Shown here: positions 1 through 7,583 of the stretch, one piece after another
How positions within the stretch are numbered: the first letter of the stretch is position 1
How the letters are laid out: every line of letters begins with the position of its first letter
From: Verrucomicrobiaceae bacterium UBA2429
Lineage (GTDB): Bacteria > Verrucomicrobiota > Verrucomicrobiia > Verrucomicrobiales > Verrucomicrobiaceae
Length of the DNA: 64,000 nucleotides
Reading direction: 5' to 3'
Assembly: GCA_002343505.1 (NCBI GenBank)
Contig: DDQZ01000103.1
Coordinates: 19,990 to 83,989 of the forward strand
Notes under the pieces: generated by a model
What the model was told of the DNA's origin: nothing
Seen by the model: the letters and a program-made list of their open reading frames with translations, nothing else
Database searches by the model: none
Translations under genes and position numbers: made by a program

Positions 1-42
<42 letters not shown>

Positions 43-152
43 GTGTGAATTTTTTGATCGTATAAGGTTGGTTGGAGAGAGGGGAAGCCGCCGCTGACTC
101 AGCGTGCCAGAATCGGCGGCGACCCTCAATGGACAAACGAACCTGTGCGCGA

Positions 153-1337
153 TCAGTCAAGAATATCGGAGACACGACCGGCACCAACCGTCTTCCCGCC
201 CTCACGGATGGCAAAACGGATTGTCTTTTCCATCGCGATCGGAGTGATGAGCTCGACTGTGATGGAGACATTGTCGCCCGGCATCACCATCTCAACACCC
301 TCAGGGAGGGTGACACTGCCTGTCACGTCCGTGGTACGGAAGTAGAACTGCGGGCGGTAGTTGTTGAAGAACGGGGTGTGGCGGCCGCCTTCATCCTTGG
401 AAAGAACATAGACCTCGGCCTTGAACTTCTTGTGAGGAGTAACGGAACCCGGCTTGGCAATGACCTGGCCGCGCTCGACATCTGTCTTCTTGATGCCGCG
501 GAGCAGCAGCCCGACATTGTCACCCGCGCGCCCCTCGTCGAGGAGTTTGCGGAACATTTCTATGTCTGTGACTGTGGTTTTGACCGTCGGGCGGATGCCG
601 ATGATCTCGACTTCCGACATCTTCTTGACGATGCCGCGCTCGACTCGGCCCGTGCAGACTGTGCCACGACCTTCAATGGCAAACACATCCTCGATAGGCA
701 TAAGGAAATCCTGGTCAATGGGACGCTCAGGAAGGGGGATGTAGTTGTCCACAGCCTCCATGAGCTTGATGATGTTCGCGCGCTGCTCAGCGTCACCTTC
801 CAGGGCCTTGAGGGCGGAACCCTTGACAATCGGAATGTCGTCGCCCGGAAAGTCATATTTGGAGAGCAGGTCGCGAACTTCCATCTCGACGAGGTCGAGC
901 AGTTCGGGATCGTCAACCATGTCAACCTTGTTGAGGAAGACAACGATGGCAGGCACACCAACCTGGCGGGCGAGCAGAATGTGCTCGCGGGTTTGCGGCA
1001 TGGGGCCGTCCGCAGCGGAGCAGACCAGGATGGCTCCATCCATCTGGGCGGCGCCGGTAATCATGTTTTTCACATAGTCAGCGTGGCCGGGACAGTCCAC
1101 ATGGGCATAGTGGCGGTTGTCGGTCTGGTATTCGACGTGCGCTGTGTTGATGGTGATGCCGCGAGCCTTTTCTTCGGGCGCCGCGTCAATTTCGTCGTAC
1201 TTCTTCGCCTCGGCATAACCCTTTTCGGCCAGGGTGGTCGTAATTGCCGCAGTGAGCGTTGTCTTGCCGTGGTCAACGTGGCCGATAGTGCCAATGTTGA
1301 CGTGCGGCTTGTTGCGTTGGAATGCTTCTTTAGCCAT
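153..1337 (-). CDS. tuf: Translation elongation factor Tu
   Basis: EF-Tu is the GTPase that carries aminoacyl-tRNA to the ribosomal A site. The 394-residue length is normal. The N-terminus [14 protein letters not shown] is followed by the P-loop GHVDHGKTT, the switch II motif DCPGHADY and the guanine-specificity motif NKVD. Domains 2 and 3 follow and the protein ends in VSDILD, so the gene is complete. It lies 74 bp downstream of tRNA-Thr and upstream of tRNA-Trp on the same strand, so the three are probably one transcript. The start is fixed by homology. The bases just upstream (CAACCTCAATCTGAATC before the ATG) contain no Shine-Dalgarno sequence. Confidence 0.99.
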   Translation of the reverse strand: MAKEAFQRNKPHVNIGTIGHVDHGKTTLTAAITTTLAEKGYAEAKKYDEIDAAPEEKARGITINTAHVEYQTDNRHYAHVDCPGHADYVKNMITGAAQMDGAILVCSAADGPMPQTREHILLARQVGVPAIVVFLNKVDMVDDPELLDLVEMEVRDLLSKYDFPGDDIPIVKGSALKALEGDAEQRANIIKLMEAVDNYIPLPERPIDQDFLMPIEDVFAIEGRGTVCTGRVERGIVKKMSEVEIIGIRPTVKTTVTDIEMFRKLLDEGRAGDNVGLLLRGIKKTDVERGQVIAKPGSVTPHKKFKAEVYVLSKDEGGRHTPFFNNYRPQFYFRTTDVTGSVTLPEGVEMVMPGDNVSITVELITPIAMEKTIRFAIREGGKTVGAGRVSDILD

Positions 1338-1411
1338 GATTCAGATTGAGGTTGTTGCGCTGGGACTTTAGGTTTCGTTGTCGTATAACGGAGTTCTCCG
1401 CGCTCCACCGC

Positions 1412-1486
1412 TGGAGCTGATGAAGGGGATTGAACCCTCGACCTCGTCCTTACCAAGGACGTGCTCTACCACTGAGCTACATCAGC
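1412..1486 (-). tRNA. tRNA-Thr (GGT)
   Basis: On the minus strand the gene begins GCTGATGTAGCTC. Its anticodon stem GTCCT/AGGAC encloses the loop TGGTA with anticodon GGT (threonine). The T arm GAGGGTTCAATCCCC and acceptor strand CATCAGC follow. The CCA tail is encoded (TGG on the plus strand at 1412-1414). All arms can be paired. It sits directly before tuf, the standard position for this tRNA. Confidence 0.97.
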
Positions 1487-1539
1487 TTTAACCCTGCGGC
1501 GGCTCGTGAGAACCTCCTCCTCTTTCGACGAAAAGGAGG

Positions 1540-1568
1540 GGTGTAAATTGCCTGTTGCGCGGCGTCAA
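1540..1568 (-). promoter_or_regulatory. Candidate sigma-70-type promoter for tRNA-Thr/tuf
   Basis: The minus strand shows TTGACG (plus positions 1563-1568), a 17-bp spacer and TACACC (1540-1545), about 55 bp before the tRNA-Thr 5' end. The -35 element is strong and the -10 element is imperfect. The position fits a promoter for the tRNA-tuf transcript. This is a pattern match only. Confidence 0.45.
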
Positions 1569-1959
1569 GAGACAATACACCCCTGCTTTTGGAGAAAAAG
1601 TGCGTGACCATATGGTTTCTTCTCTTTCTGTCAAAGCAAATTTGATGGGAATTTCGTCCCGCCGCAAATAACGGGCGGCTCGAAGATCCTCCAGAGTCCT
1701 ATGAAGGTTTTCGCGTGTGTGTGATGCCACCAAGGGCGCGAGAGCCTGCAAGCGTGTGATGCCTTTCCCTTTTGCCAGCCGATGAGTTCTCTGCGAAACG
1801 CACAAACCGCTTCTAGTCCCCTGCATGACTTGCCGGGTTGAAAGCGAATAAAGCTGCCGGACACGTTTCGCTAGCGCTTGTGGCTAGTTTGATGCCGCGA
1901 AACCGTAGCGCTACAACCAAAACTGTTTTCCACTTTGCAACATTCAAATTCAAAAGACG
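1569..1959. other. Intergenic stretch without a convincing gene
   Basis: This stretch lies between the tuf promoter region and the DUF971 gene. Open frames on the minus strand here (for example 1631-1864) have no recognisable domain or credible start, and their composition differs from that of the neighbouring genes. I see no RNA gene and no clear repeat. Confidence 0.5.
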
Positions 1960-2265
1960 CTACACTTCATGACGGCAAATGTATCTGAGATAATCAAAGG
2001 AATACAAGCCCGTGTTATGTCCGTCGGTGAATTCAAATTGAATGGCGTATCCACCGACTATCCGCCAACTCCGCACGCCAACTCCGGAAAAACTCTTTTG
2101 ATTTGTGCCGCCAAACACACGTCCGGTTAAATCACGCTCGCCAGTGTTTTCTGCGCTGGGAGAAGCCACCCTCAACCGTTCGCAGGTGATATAGTCCTCT
2201 GCGCCATCCCGCCAACGAATAGCGACTTCCTTGCCGATGACTTCGATTTTTTCAGGTGCTGTCAT
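1960..2265 (-). CDS. DUF971 domain protein
   Basis: This 101-residue protein begins MTAPEKIEVIGKEV. It has the pattern of the DUF971 family (gamma-butyrobetaine hydroxylase N-terminal-like): a strand with AIRWRDGAEDYI, a central loop, and a C-terminal part with YAIQFEFTDGHNTGLYSF and a final RYIC. The family's role is not settled; some members are linked to iron-sulphur handling. The open frame extends upstream into rpsD and through the terminator at 2286-2311. The start was therefore set at the ATG at 2265, where homology begins. It follows the ribosomal operon but is separated from it by that terminator. The ATG has no clear Shine-Dalgarno sequence. Confidence 0.8.
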   Translation of the reverse strand: MTAPEKIEVIGKEVAIRWRDGAEDYITCERLRVASPSAENTGERDLTGRVFGGTNQKSFSGVGVRSWRIVGGYAIQFEFTDGHNTGLYSFDYLRYICRHEV

Positions 2266-2285
2266 ATTCGGGATGGCAACACGAA

Positions 2286-2311
2286 AAAGGGACGCCGAAA
2301 AGCGTCCCTTT
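2286..2311 (-). terminator. Rho-independent terminator after rpsD
   Basis: A perfect 10-bp stem (AAAGGGACGC paired with GCGTCCCTTT) has a 6-base loop and is followed on the minus strand by TTCGT, giving a U-rich tail. It starts 21 bp after the rpsD stop codon and ends the ribosomal protein operon. Confidence 0.85.
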
Positions 2312-2332
2312 CGCGCGTGATTTCTGGAAATA

Positions 2333-2944
2333 TCAACGGGAGTAAAGCTCCACGACCAACTGTTCGTTGGCGATGGGGTTGATCTCGTCGCGTATGGGCG
2401 CACGATTGACAACGCCAGACATCTTGTCGCGATCCACAGTCATCCAGTCCTGGATGGGTGAGCCGATGGTCATTTCCAGAAAACGTCCCACAAGCTGCTG
2501 GCTGCGGGGGGTGTCCTTGGCGGCGACCACATCGCCCGGCTTCACCTGATAGCTCGCAATATTGACGATCTTGCCGTTGACGGTGATGTGGCGATGGCTG
2601 ACTAGCTGGCGAGAAGCAAAGCGCGTGTTCGCGAATCCCATGCGATAAACAACATTGTCGAGGCGCAATTCCAGCATTTGCAGCAGATTCTCACCCGTCA
2701 CACCCTTGCGGCGCTGCGCTTCGGCAAAGAAGCGCCGGAACTGTTTTTCAAGAACGCCGTATTGAAAGCGCAGCTTCTGCTTTTCAGCGAGCGCGGCTCC
2801 GTATTCGGACTGCTTTCTGCGGGTATTGCGCCCGCCATGCTGGCCAGGCGGAAAATTGCGGGTTTCGAGGGCTTTGGAAGGACCGAAAATTGGGACTCCG
2901 AAGCGGCGGGCGATTTTTTCGCGGGGACCGGTGTAACGTGCCAT
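2333..2944 (-). CDS. rpsD: 30S ribosomal protein S4
   Basis: S4 is a primary 16S rRNA-binding protein of the small subunit. The protein has 203 residues, begins MARYTGPREKIARRFGVPIFG and contains FPPGQHGG and the S4 RNA-binding domain (RLDNVVYRMGFANTRFASRQ). It ends VVELYSR, all typical of the family. It is the last gene of rpmJ-rpsM-rpsK-rpsD, 17 bp after rpsK, and is followed by a strong terminator. No Shine-Dalgarno sequence precedes the ATG. Confidence 0.98.
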   Translation of the reverse strand: MARYTGPREKIARRFGVPIFGPSKALETRNFPPGQHGGRNTRRKQSEYGAALAEKQKLRFQYGVLEKQFRRFFAEAQRRKGVTGENLLQMLELRLDNVVYRMGFANTRFASRQLVSHRHITVNGKIVNIASYQVKPGDVVAAKDTPRSQQLVGRFLEMTIGSPIQDWMTVDRDKMSGVVNRAPIRDEINPIANEQLVVELYSR

Positions 2945-2961
2945 AAAGGAGAAAAATTAAA

Positions 2962-3507
2962 TTAGACGCGACGGGCTTTGGGGGGGCGGCAACCGTTGTG
3001 CGGGATGGGAGTGGCGTCTTTGATGGTGGTCACTTCAATGCCCAACGCCTGAACCGCGCGCACGGCGGATTCACGCCCGGAACCGGGCCCGCGAAGCCGG
3101 ATTTCAACCTCGCGCAAACCATGCCCCATGGCTTGGCGACATGCATCCTGCGCCACAACCTGGGCGGCGTAAGCGGTGCCTTTGCGGGATCCGCGGAAAC
3201 CCATTTTCCCGGATGTTGACCATCCGATCAGGTTGCCGACCTTGTCAGTCACGGACACCATGGTGTTGTTGAAAGTGGAGCGCACATGTACAATGCCGGA
3301 ATGCACATTCTTGGATCCCTTGGCTTTGACGACCTTGGCTTCCGTGGTTTCTGCACCGCCGATTTCGAGCCAGACACTTTGGGAAACAGCGCGGTCGCCG
3401 CTGGAGGGTTGCTTGTCAGCCGCAGGCGCAGCGGCGGCTGGGGCCGGAGTCGGCGCGGCTTCAGGAGCGGGAGCTGCGGCTTCGGGATTCAGGTTTTCGT
3501 CTGCCAT
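2962..3507 (-). CDS. rpsK: 30S ribosomal protein S11 with long Ala/Pro-rich N-terminal extension
   Basis: S11 sits on the platform of the 30S subunit near the mRNA exit. The core is clear: [32 protein letters not shown] and the ending [13 protein letters not shown]11 is normally about 125-130 residues, but this protein has 181. The extra part is at the N-terminus: about 30 residues rich in alanine and proline, then a charged linker up to [12 protein letters not shown]. The ATG at 3507 lies 42 bp after the rpsM stop. No later ATG precedes the conserved core, so the extension is probably translated unless an alternative start codon is used. Confidence 0.96.
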   Translation of the reverse strand: MADENLNPEAAAPAPEAAPTPAPAAAAPAADKQPSSGDRAVSQSVWLEIGGAETTEAKVVKAKGSKNVHSGIVHVRSTFNNTMVSVTDKVGNLIGWSTSGKMGFRGSRKGTAYAAQVVAQDACRQAMGHGLREVEIRLRGPGSGRESAVRAVQALGIEVTTIKDATPIPHNGCRPPKARRV

Positions 3508-3549
3508 GGAAGGATCGTATTCAGTTTCAGTTCAAAATTTCGAGACGGA

Positions 3550-3945
3550 TCAGACCTTGCCCTTCTTGGCGCCGGGGTTGCGCTGGGCACCGACGGTTTT
3601 GCGCGGTCCCTTGCGGGTACGTGCGTTCGTATGGGTGCGCTGTCCGCGCACGGGCAGCCCCCGACGATGGCGGTTGCCGCGATAGCAATTGATGCTCAGC
3701 AGGCGTTTCATGTGCATCTGCTGCTCGCGGCGGAGGTCGCCCTCGATCAAAATCTTCAAGCCCTGAACAGTCTGCGTGATGAGGGCGATTTGATCATCCG
3801 TCAATTCACCAGCGCGGATGTTGGGGTCAATGTTTGCCAGGGTGAGCACGCGCTGACTGATGGGATGACCGATGCCGTAGATGTAGCACAGCGAATATTC
3901 GATCTTTTTTTCGTTGGGGATGTCAACTCCGAGAAGGCGGGCCAT
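3550..3945 (-). CDS. rpsM: 30S ribosomal protein S13
   Basis: S13 lies in the head of the 30S subunit and contacts the P-site tRNA and the 50S subunit. The protein has 131 residues. It begins MARLLGVDIPNEKKIEYSL, contains the helix-two-turn-helix part (YIYGIGHPISQRVL) and ends in the basic tail RGLPVRGQRTHTNARTRKG, which is diagnostic. It sits between rpmJ and rpsK in the usual alpha-operon order. Confidence 0.98.
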   Translation of the reverse strand: MARLLGVDIPNEKKIEYSLCYIYGIGHPISQRVLTLANIDPNIRAGELTDDQIALITQTVQGLKILIEGDLRREQQMHMKRLLSINCYRGNRHRRGLPVRGQRTHTNARTRKGPRKTVGAQRNPGAKKGKV

Positions 3946-3980
3946 AAAATCGGGATTTTTTGAAGTTCAAAGATGAAGAA

Positions 3981-4094
3981 TCAGCCCTGGCGCTGCTTAT
4001 GGCGGGGGTTTTTGCAGACAATACGGACAACGCCTTTGCGGCGAATGACGCGGCAGAGTTCGCAGAGAGGTTTGACAGAGGTACGTACACGCAT
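3981..4094 (-). CDS. rpmJ: 50S ribosomal protein L36
   Basis: This is a 37-residue zinc-ribbon protein of the large subunit. Reading from the ATG at 4094 gives [20 protein letters not shown], followed by a C-terminal part with [12 protein letters not shown]. The zinc ligands follow the family's Cys-x2-Cys...Cys-x4-His pattern. It is the first gene of the operon here and lies 35 bp before rpsM. The bases before the start read TTTTGCCTCC, which is not a Shine-Dalgarno sequence. Confidence 0.96.
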   Translation of the reverse strand: MRVRTSVKPLCELCRVIRRKGVVRIVCKNPRHKQRQG

Positions 4095-4290
4095 GGAGGC
4101 AAAAGTGTGTGTTCCCCGCGAGGCGGGGAGCCGGAAGTCCTAACACAGGAGTCTTGGCACGCAAGGCTGATTTTGGACTTTTTGAAATCCGGCGACTTCG
4201 TCTTCTTATTTCGTAACAATCATGAAATACCCTGTCTTTTTCGCAAAGTTTGTGAATAATTGCAGGGTCAACCACGACACACCAAAGCAT

Positions 4291-4578
4291 ATGAAACAAA
4301 TCCTTCTCTCCATTCTCATCGCAGGCGGCCTCGTCTCCTGCGCCACGGGTCCGAACGCCCAGACAGGCACTGTCATCGGCGCCCTCGGCGGCGCCGCTGT
4401 CGGTGGCATCATCGGCAACCAGAGCGGCCGCGGACTCGAGGGTGCCGCCATCGGTGCTGGTGTCGGCGCCCTCGGCGGCAATGCCATCGGCAACGCCCAG
4501 GACCAGCGCAACGCGCAATACTACGGGCAGCCGCAATATCAGCAGCCGTATTACGGGCCGCCTCCGCGCCGTTACTGA
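4291..4578 (+). CDS. Small glycine-zipper lipoprotein
   Basis: The protein has 95 residues. The N-terminus MKQILLSILIAGGLVSCATG is a lipoprotein signal with lipobox LVSC. It is followed by two glycine-zipper hairpins (GTVIGALGGAAVGGIIGNQ and GAAIGAGVGALGGNAIGNA) and a short Gln/Tyr/Pro tail ending PPPRRY. This matches the YMGG/17-kDa surface-antigen type of outer-membrane lipoprotein, whose function is usually unknown. An upstream in-frame start exists at 4222, but the signal peptide fixes the ATG at 4291. The gene stands alone and is followed by its own terminator. Confidence 0.82.
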   Translation: MKQILLSILIAGGLVSCATGPNAQTGTVIGALGGAAVGGIIGNQSGRGLEGAAIGAGVGALGGNAIGNAQDQRNAQYYGQPQYQQPYYGPPPRRY

Positions 4579-4601
4579 TCACCGTGACTGGCGACACATT
4601 C

Positions 4602-4634
4602 AGCGCGGACGGGCTTACCGTCCGCGCTTTTTTT
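4602..4634 (+). terminator. Rho-independent terminator of the lipoprotein gene
   Basis: An 11-bp perfect stem (AGCGCGGACGG with CCGTCCGCGCT), loop GCTTA and a run of seven T (4628-4634) lie 24 bp after the lipoprotein stop codon. Confidence 0.92.
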
Positions 4635-4650
4635 CGTCCGAAAATGGCGC

Positions 4651-4685
4651 AAAAAAACCCGTTGCCGGCTGGTCGGCAACGGGTT
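4651..4685 (-). terminator. Rho-independent terminator for the discoidin-like gene
   Basis: On the minus strand a 12-bp stem (AACCCGTTGCCG with CGGCAACGGGTT), a 6-base loop and a run of T (plus-strand A at 4651-4657) lie 23 bp after the stop of the gene ending at 4709. It closes the DoxX/Gfo-Idh/discoidin-like unit and faces the terminator at 4602-4634. Confidence 0.92.
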
Positions 4686-4708
4686 CTTGAATCGGGCGGG
4701 GCGGCCGC

Positions 4709-5368
4709 TTATTTGCCGGGAACACCGAACGCCTGCACCTCGCAATAATGGTTCATTTCGTTGGAAGTGTTGCCGTTGCTGTAGAGCCGAATGTAACGGG
4801 CTTTGGTGCCTTTGGCGTCAATGACACGACCGTGGTTGGTTTCGATGTAGGCGGGATCTTTGCCTTCTCCGAAGCCGTGGACGTTCTCAATGTCAGAGTT
4901 GAAGACGGTGGTGACACCGGTCTTGAACTCGGTATCATCGGAAAGCTGGACGACAACGGCCACATAGGCCTGGGCCTGCTTGTGATAATGCCACATGGCG
5001 ATTTTTGAGAGGGTGGTGGAGGCCTCCAGGTCAATCTGCACCCACTGCGGGCCGGGCGCCAATTCAACGAAGCAGCCATCGGAGCCATCCGCATCATCGT
5101 CAGTGATCAATTCCAACTCACCGATGATGGGGGCGGGATCACTGGAAGTGACGGGCTTGCCGCTGGCGACGTTGACCGTGCCAGCGGGGGCCATGAAGGA
5201 CTTGATGATCTTGCTGGGATCGGGCTGCTCCAAATTGGGCAGCTTGGCCGGCACGGGGGTGCCGATGAACATGGGCTTGGGAAACTCGATCTTCACTTCG
5301 ACTTCGTCGGCAAGGACCGGGCTGCTGAGGGCTGCGATGGCAGCGAGGGCGAGGGCTTGGTTTTTCAT
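4709..5368 (-). CDS. Secreted discoidin-like (F5/8 type C) carbohydrate-binding protein
   Basis: The protein has 219 residues. The signal peptide MKNQALALAAIAALSSPVLA is followed by a mature part from DEVEVKIEFP. The C-terminal 150 residues look like a galactose-binding jelly roll of the F5/8 type C family: GKPVTSSDPAP, WVQIDLEASTTLSKIAMWHYH, and KARYIRLYSNGNTSNEMNHY near the end. The likely role is binding of a sugar or polysaccharide in the periplasm or at the surface; the ligand cannot be read. It is the last gene of a unit with the Gfo/Idh gene (50 bp upstream) and is followed by a terminator. Confidence 0.75.
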   Translation of the reverse strand: MKNQALALAAIAALSSPVLADEVEVKIEFPKPMFIGTPVPAKLPNLEQPDPSKIIKSFMAPAGTVNVASGKPVTSSDPAPIIGELELITDDDADGSDGCFVELAPGPQWVQIDLEASTTLSKIAMWHYHKQAQAYVAVVVQLSDDTEFKTGVTTVFNSDIENVHGFGEGKDPAYIETNHGRVIDAKGTKARYIRLYSNGNTSNEMNHYCEVQAFGVPGK

Positions 5369-5418
5369 GAGGTGTGGGGGATGGGTTTGATGGCTTTGAG
5401 CCGCAGGGTAGGACGAAC

Positions 5419-6900
5419 TCAGACTTGGAAATCTTCGGGTGTGAAAATGTATTTCTGTCCAGACTCAAGGCATTCGTAGGCTTTGAGAACGGTGACACAG
5501 GATTTGAAGGCATCCATGACGTTGCAGGTCAGGTGTGCGGGCTTCTTCATCTGCACGGCCTCAATGAAATTGGCGACATGCGGCGTGTGCGGATAGACTT
5601 CAAGAATGACGGGGATCTCCCACGGATCCAGCGCCTTGGATTCGCGCGCATCGGCGACGGCTTTGGCGACACCGGTCACGTTGTAGGATTTCGGAACCGG
5701 TTTTGCCCAGGAGCGCGGATGCTCCCAAAACTTGTTCTTCACGGCATCCGGTGCTTTCACCAGGATGGGGTCGTCGCCCATAGCGTACTGGCTCCAGTCG
5801 CTGCCGGGTTCGGCATAGACCTGGTTGTAGGTGGGGCTTTCGGAAATGATGGCCGAACCCGCGACACCCATGTGTTTTTCATAATAGCCCTGGCTGCCCG
5901 TGGTGGTGAGCACCTGGTAGTAGGCGCGCATGACGCCTTCCTTCGTTTGGTACTCATACAGGCACATCACGTTGTCCGGCAGCTCAAACTTCGCCTTCGG
6001 CTCGCCATCAGGACCCGGTGTGCCGTCATAGTAGTCCACACCGCCGGCGGCAAAAAGCGACACAGGAGTGGTCTCGTACATCCAGTTGTACATGTCAATC
6101 TGGTGCGCTCCAAGGTCGGAAATGGGACCTCCGCCGTATTTGGCGAACCAGCGCCAGTTGCGGAACTCCTCCATGCTGCCGAAGCCGTACTTCTCCAGCA
6201 TCTCGGCGGGTATGGTCTGGTTTTTCGGAATGCCGAGCGGCTGGCTGGCGGCGACGCCGCGGTTCCACTGGCCGTAGCAATGAGTGACGCGGCCAAGAAG
6301 ACCTTTTTTGAGGATCTTCTCGCGCAGGTGGATGTAGCGTGGGTTCGAGTGGCGCTGGTGGCCAATCTGGAAGATGCCGTTGTTTTCACGCCCGGCTTTC
6401 ACCATGTCCCGCGCGCCTTCGATGGTGTTCGACATCATCTTCTCGCAGTACACGGACTTGCCTTTTTCCAGGCAAAGGCGGGAGAATGGCGCGTGAAGAT
6501 GGTCGGGGGTGGCAATGAAGACGGCTTCGATCTCGGGATGCTTGTCGAGCATTTCCTCGACTTCCTCATACTGCGCCACCGGCCCTTCCACCTGGTGCTT
6601 GTTTTCAAACTCCATCCGGCGTGCCACAGGATTGCGGTTGTATTTCCAGATGTCCGCGACAGCGACCCACTGGATGCCGGTCTTGATCTGCGAGGAAGCG
6701 ACACGCAGACGGTCCCCCTGGGCACCGCAGCCGATCAAGGCGCATTTGATGGTGCGCCCGGCCTGCTCGCCCTGGGCGATGGCGCTCTTGCTGGTGGCAA
6801 TGTAGAGGCCAGCGCCGCTGACGGCGCTGGTGCGCAGAAAAGAACGGCGGTCCATGAATCTGGACAGCCCCGTGGAAGGAGTGGCTGAGGAAGTGCTCAT
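5419..6900 (-). CDS. Tat-exported Gfo/Idh/MocA family oxidoreductase
   Basis: The protein has 493 residues. A twin-arginine signal (DRRSFLRTSAVSGAGLY, then an Ala-rich end before QGEQAG) is followed by an NAD(P)-binding Rossmann fold with GCGAQGDR. The substrate-binding part contains the family motif in the form VYCEKMMSNT and later GGPISDLGAHQIDMYNW. Such Tat-exported members are numerous in Planctomycetes and Verrucomicrobia and are taken to oxidise or rearrange sugars; the substrate cannot be predicted. It lies 30 bp after the DoxX gene and 50 bp before the discoidin-like gene, so the three probably form one transcript. Tat export implies folding with cofactor before export. Confidence 0.92.
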   Translation of the reverse strand: MSTSSATPSTGLSRFMDRRSFLRTSAVSGAGLYIATSKSAIAQGEQAGRTIKCALIGCGAQGDRLRVASSQIKTGIQWVAVADIWKYNRNPVARRMEFENKHQVEGPVAQYEEVEEMLDKHPEIEAVFIATPDHLHAPFSRLCLEKGKSVYCEKMMSNTIEGARDMVKAGRENNGIFQIGHQRHSNPRYIHLREKILKKGLLGRVTHCYGQWNRGVAASQPLGIPKNQTIPAEMLEKYGFGSMEEFRNWRWFAKYGGGPISDLGAHQIDMYNWMYETTPVSLFAAGGVDYYDGTPGPDGEPKAKFELPDNVMCLYEYQTKEGVMRAYYQVLTTTGSQGYYEKHMGVAGSAIISESPTYNQVYAEPGSDWSQYAMGDDPILVKAPDAVKNKFWEHPRSWAKPVPKSYNVTGVAKAVADARESKALDPWEIPVILEVYPHTPHVANFIEAVQMKKPAHLTCNVMDAFKSCVTVLKAYECLESGQKYIFTPEDFQV

Positions 6901-6930
6901 GATTCGATCAGGATACGGGCGCGCGGCGGC

Positions 6931-7449
6931 TCAGGCTTCCGTGACGACGACCTTTTTGGCGCGGTGGCGTCCGAACAATCCGTCCAGGGAAAACCAAGCG
7001 CATTTGTTGGTCATCAGGGCCATGAAGGTGATCATGATGCCGATGCCGATGTTGATGGTCAGCTCGGAATCATCCGGCAAGGCGGCGAGCCCGAAGCCGA
7101 GAGAAAGGAATGTCAGGCCGGCGGCGACCAGGGCGAACTCGCTGAGCAGGCCCACGGCCACCCAAAGACCGACGGCGATGAGCAGGTAGCCGATGCTGTG
7201 CGCGTACATGTCAATGGCGGAGGCAGGGAGAAAAGCCGGGAGGAAGCTGTTCTGGGTCATCAGGTCGCTGATGAGCTTGGTTTTGGTCTCGTAGTTGGCC
7301 GTGCTGAAAGTGGCCTCGGCACCATCACCGGCGCGGAATTTGTCCACACCGGCCATGACAAGACGCAAGGCCACCCAGAGACGGGCGATCAGGTTGGCAA
7401 ACGCGAGGTCGAGGCGCGAGCAGCAGGAGGTGGCGGGCGTGTCAGACAT
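6931..7449 (-). CDS. DoxX-like membrane protein
   Basis: The 172-residue protein has about four hydrophobic segments (residues 18-34, 82-100, 103-122 and 130-145). The N-terminal RLWVALRLVMAGVDKFRAGDG fits the DoxX/DoxD family. The central SAIDMYAHSIGYLLIAVGLWV corresponds to the second family helix. DoxX proteins are inner-membrane proteins linked to respiratory or redox functions in a few organisms, and the role here is not known. It is the first gene of the unit with the Gfo/Idh and discoidin-like genes. The cysteine pair near the N-terminus (SCC) is not a lipobox. Confidence 0.75.
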   Translation of the reverse strand: MSDTPATSCCSRLDLAFANLIARLWVALRLVMAGVDKFRAGDGAEATFSTANYETKTKLISDLMTQNSFLPAFLPASAIDMYAHSIGYLLIAVGLWVAVGLLSEFALVAAGLTFLSLGFGLAALPDDSELTINIGIGIMITFMALMTNKCAWFSLDGLFGRHRAKKVVVTEA

Positions 7450-7583
7450 GATATTTTCGGTGAATTGGAAGGTTGGGAACGTGAGTCTTGGGCGGCTGCA
7501 TTCAGAAATCCAGTGGAAATTAGAAGGGCTAAAATCGCCCCGTTCTCAGGATTGCAAAGTGTTCATCGGCTCCACGACCGCGC

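Noticed and set aside
1488..1864. Two overlapping minus-strand open frames upstream of tRNA-Thr
   Set aside because: They have no domain and no credible start, and they run through the candidate promoter of the tRNA-tuf unit.
4602..4685. The two hairpins between 4602 and 4685 as one mobile-element end or attachment site
   Set aside because: Each is a normal terminator of one of the two converging genes, with its T-run on the matching strand.
5374..6888. Long open frames antisense to genes (also 72-1349, 8793-10118, 33588-35501)
   Set aside because: High GC at third codon positions keeps the opposite strand free of stops. The minus-strand proteins in these places have clear families.
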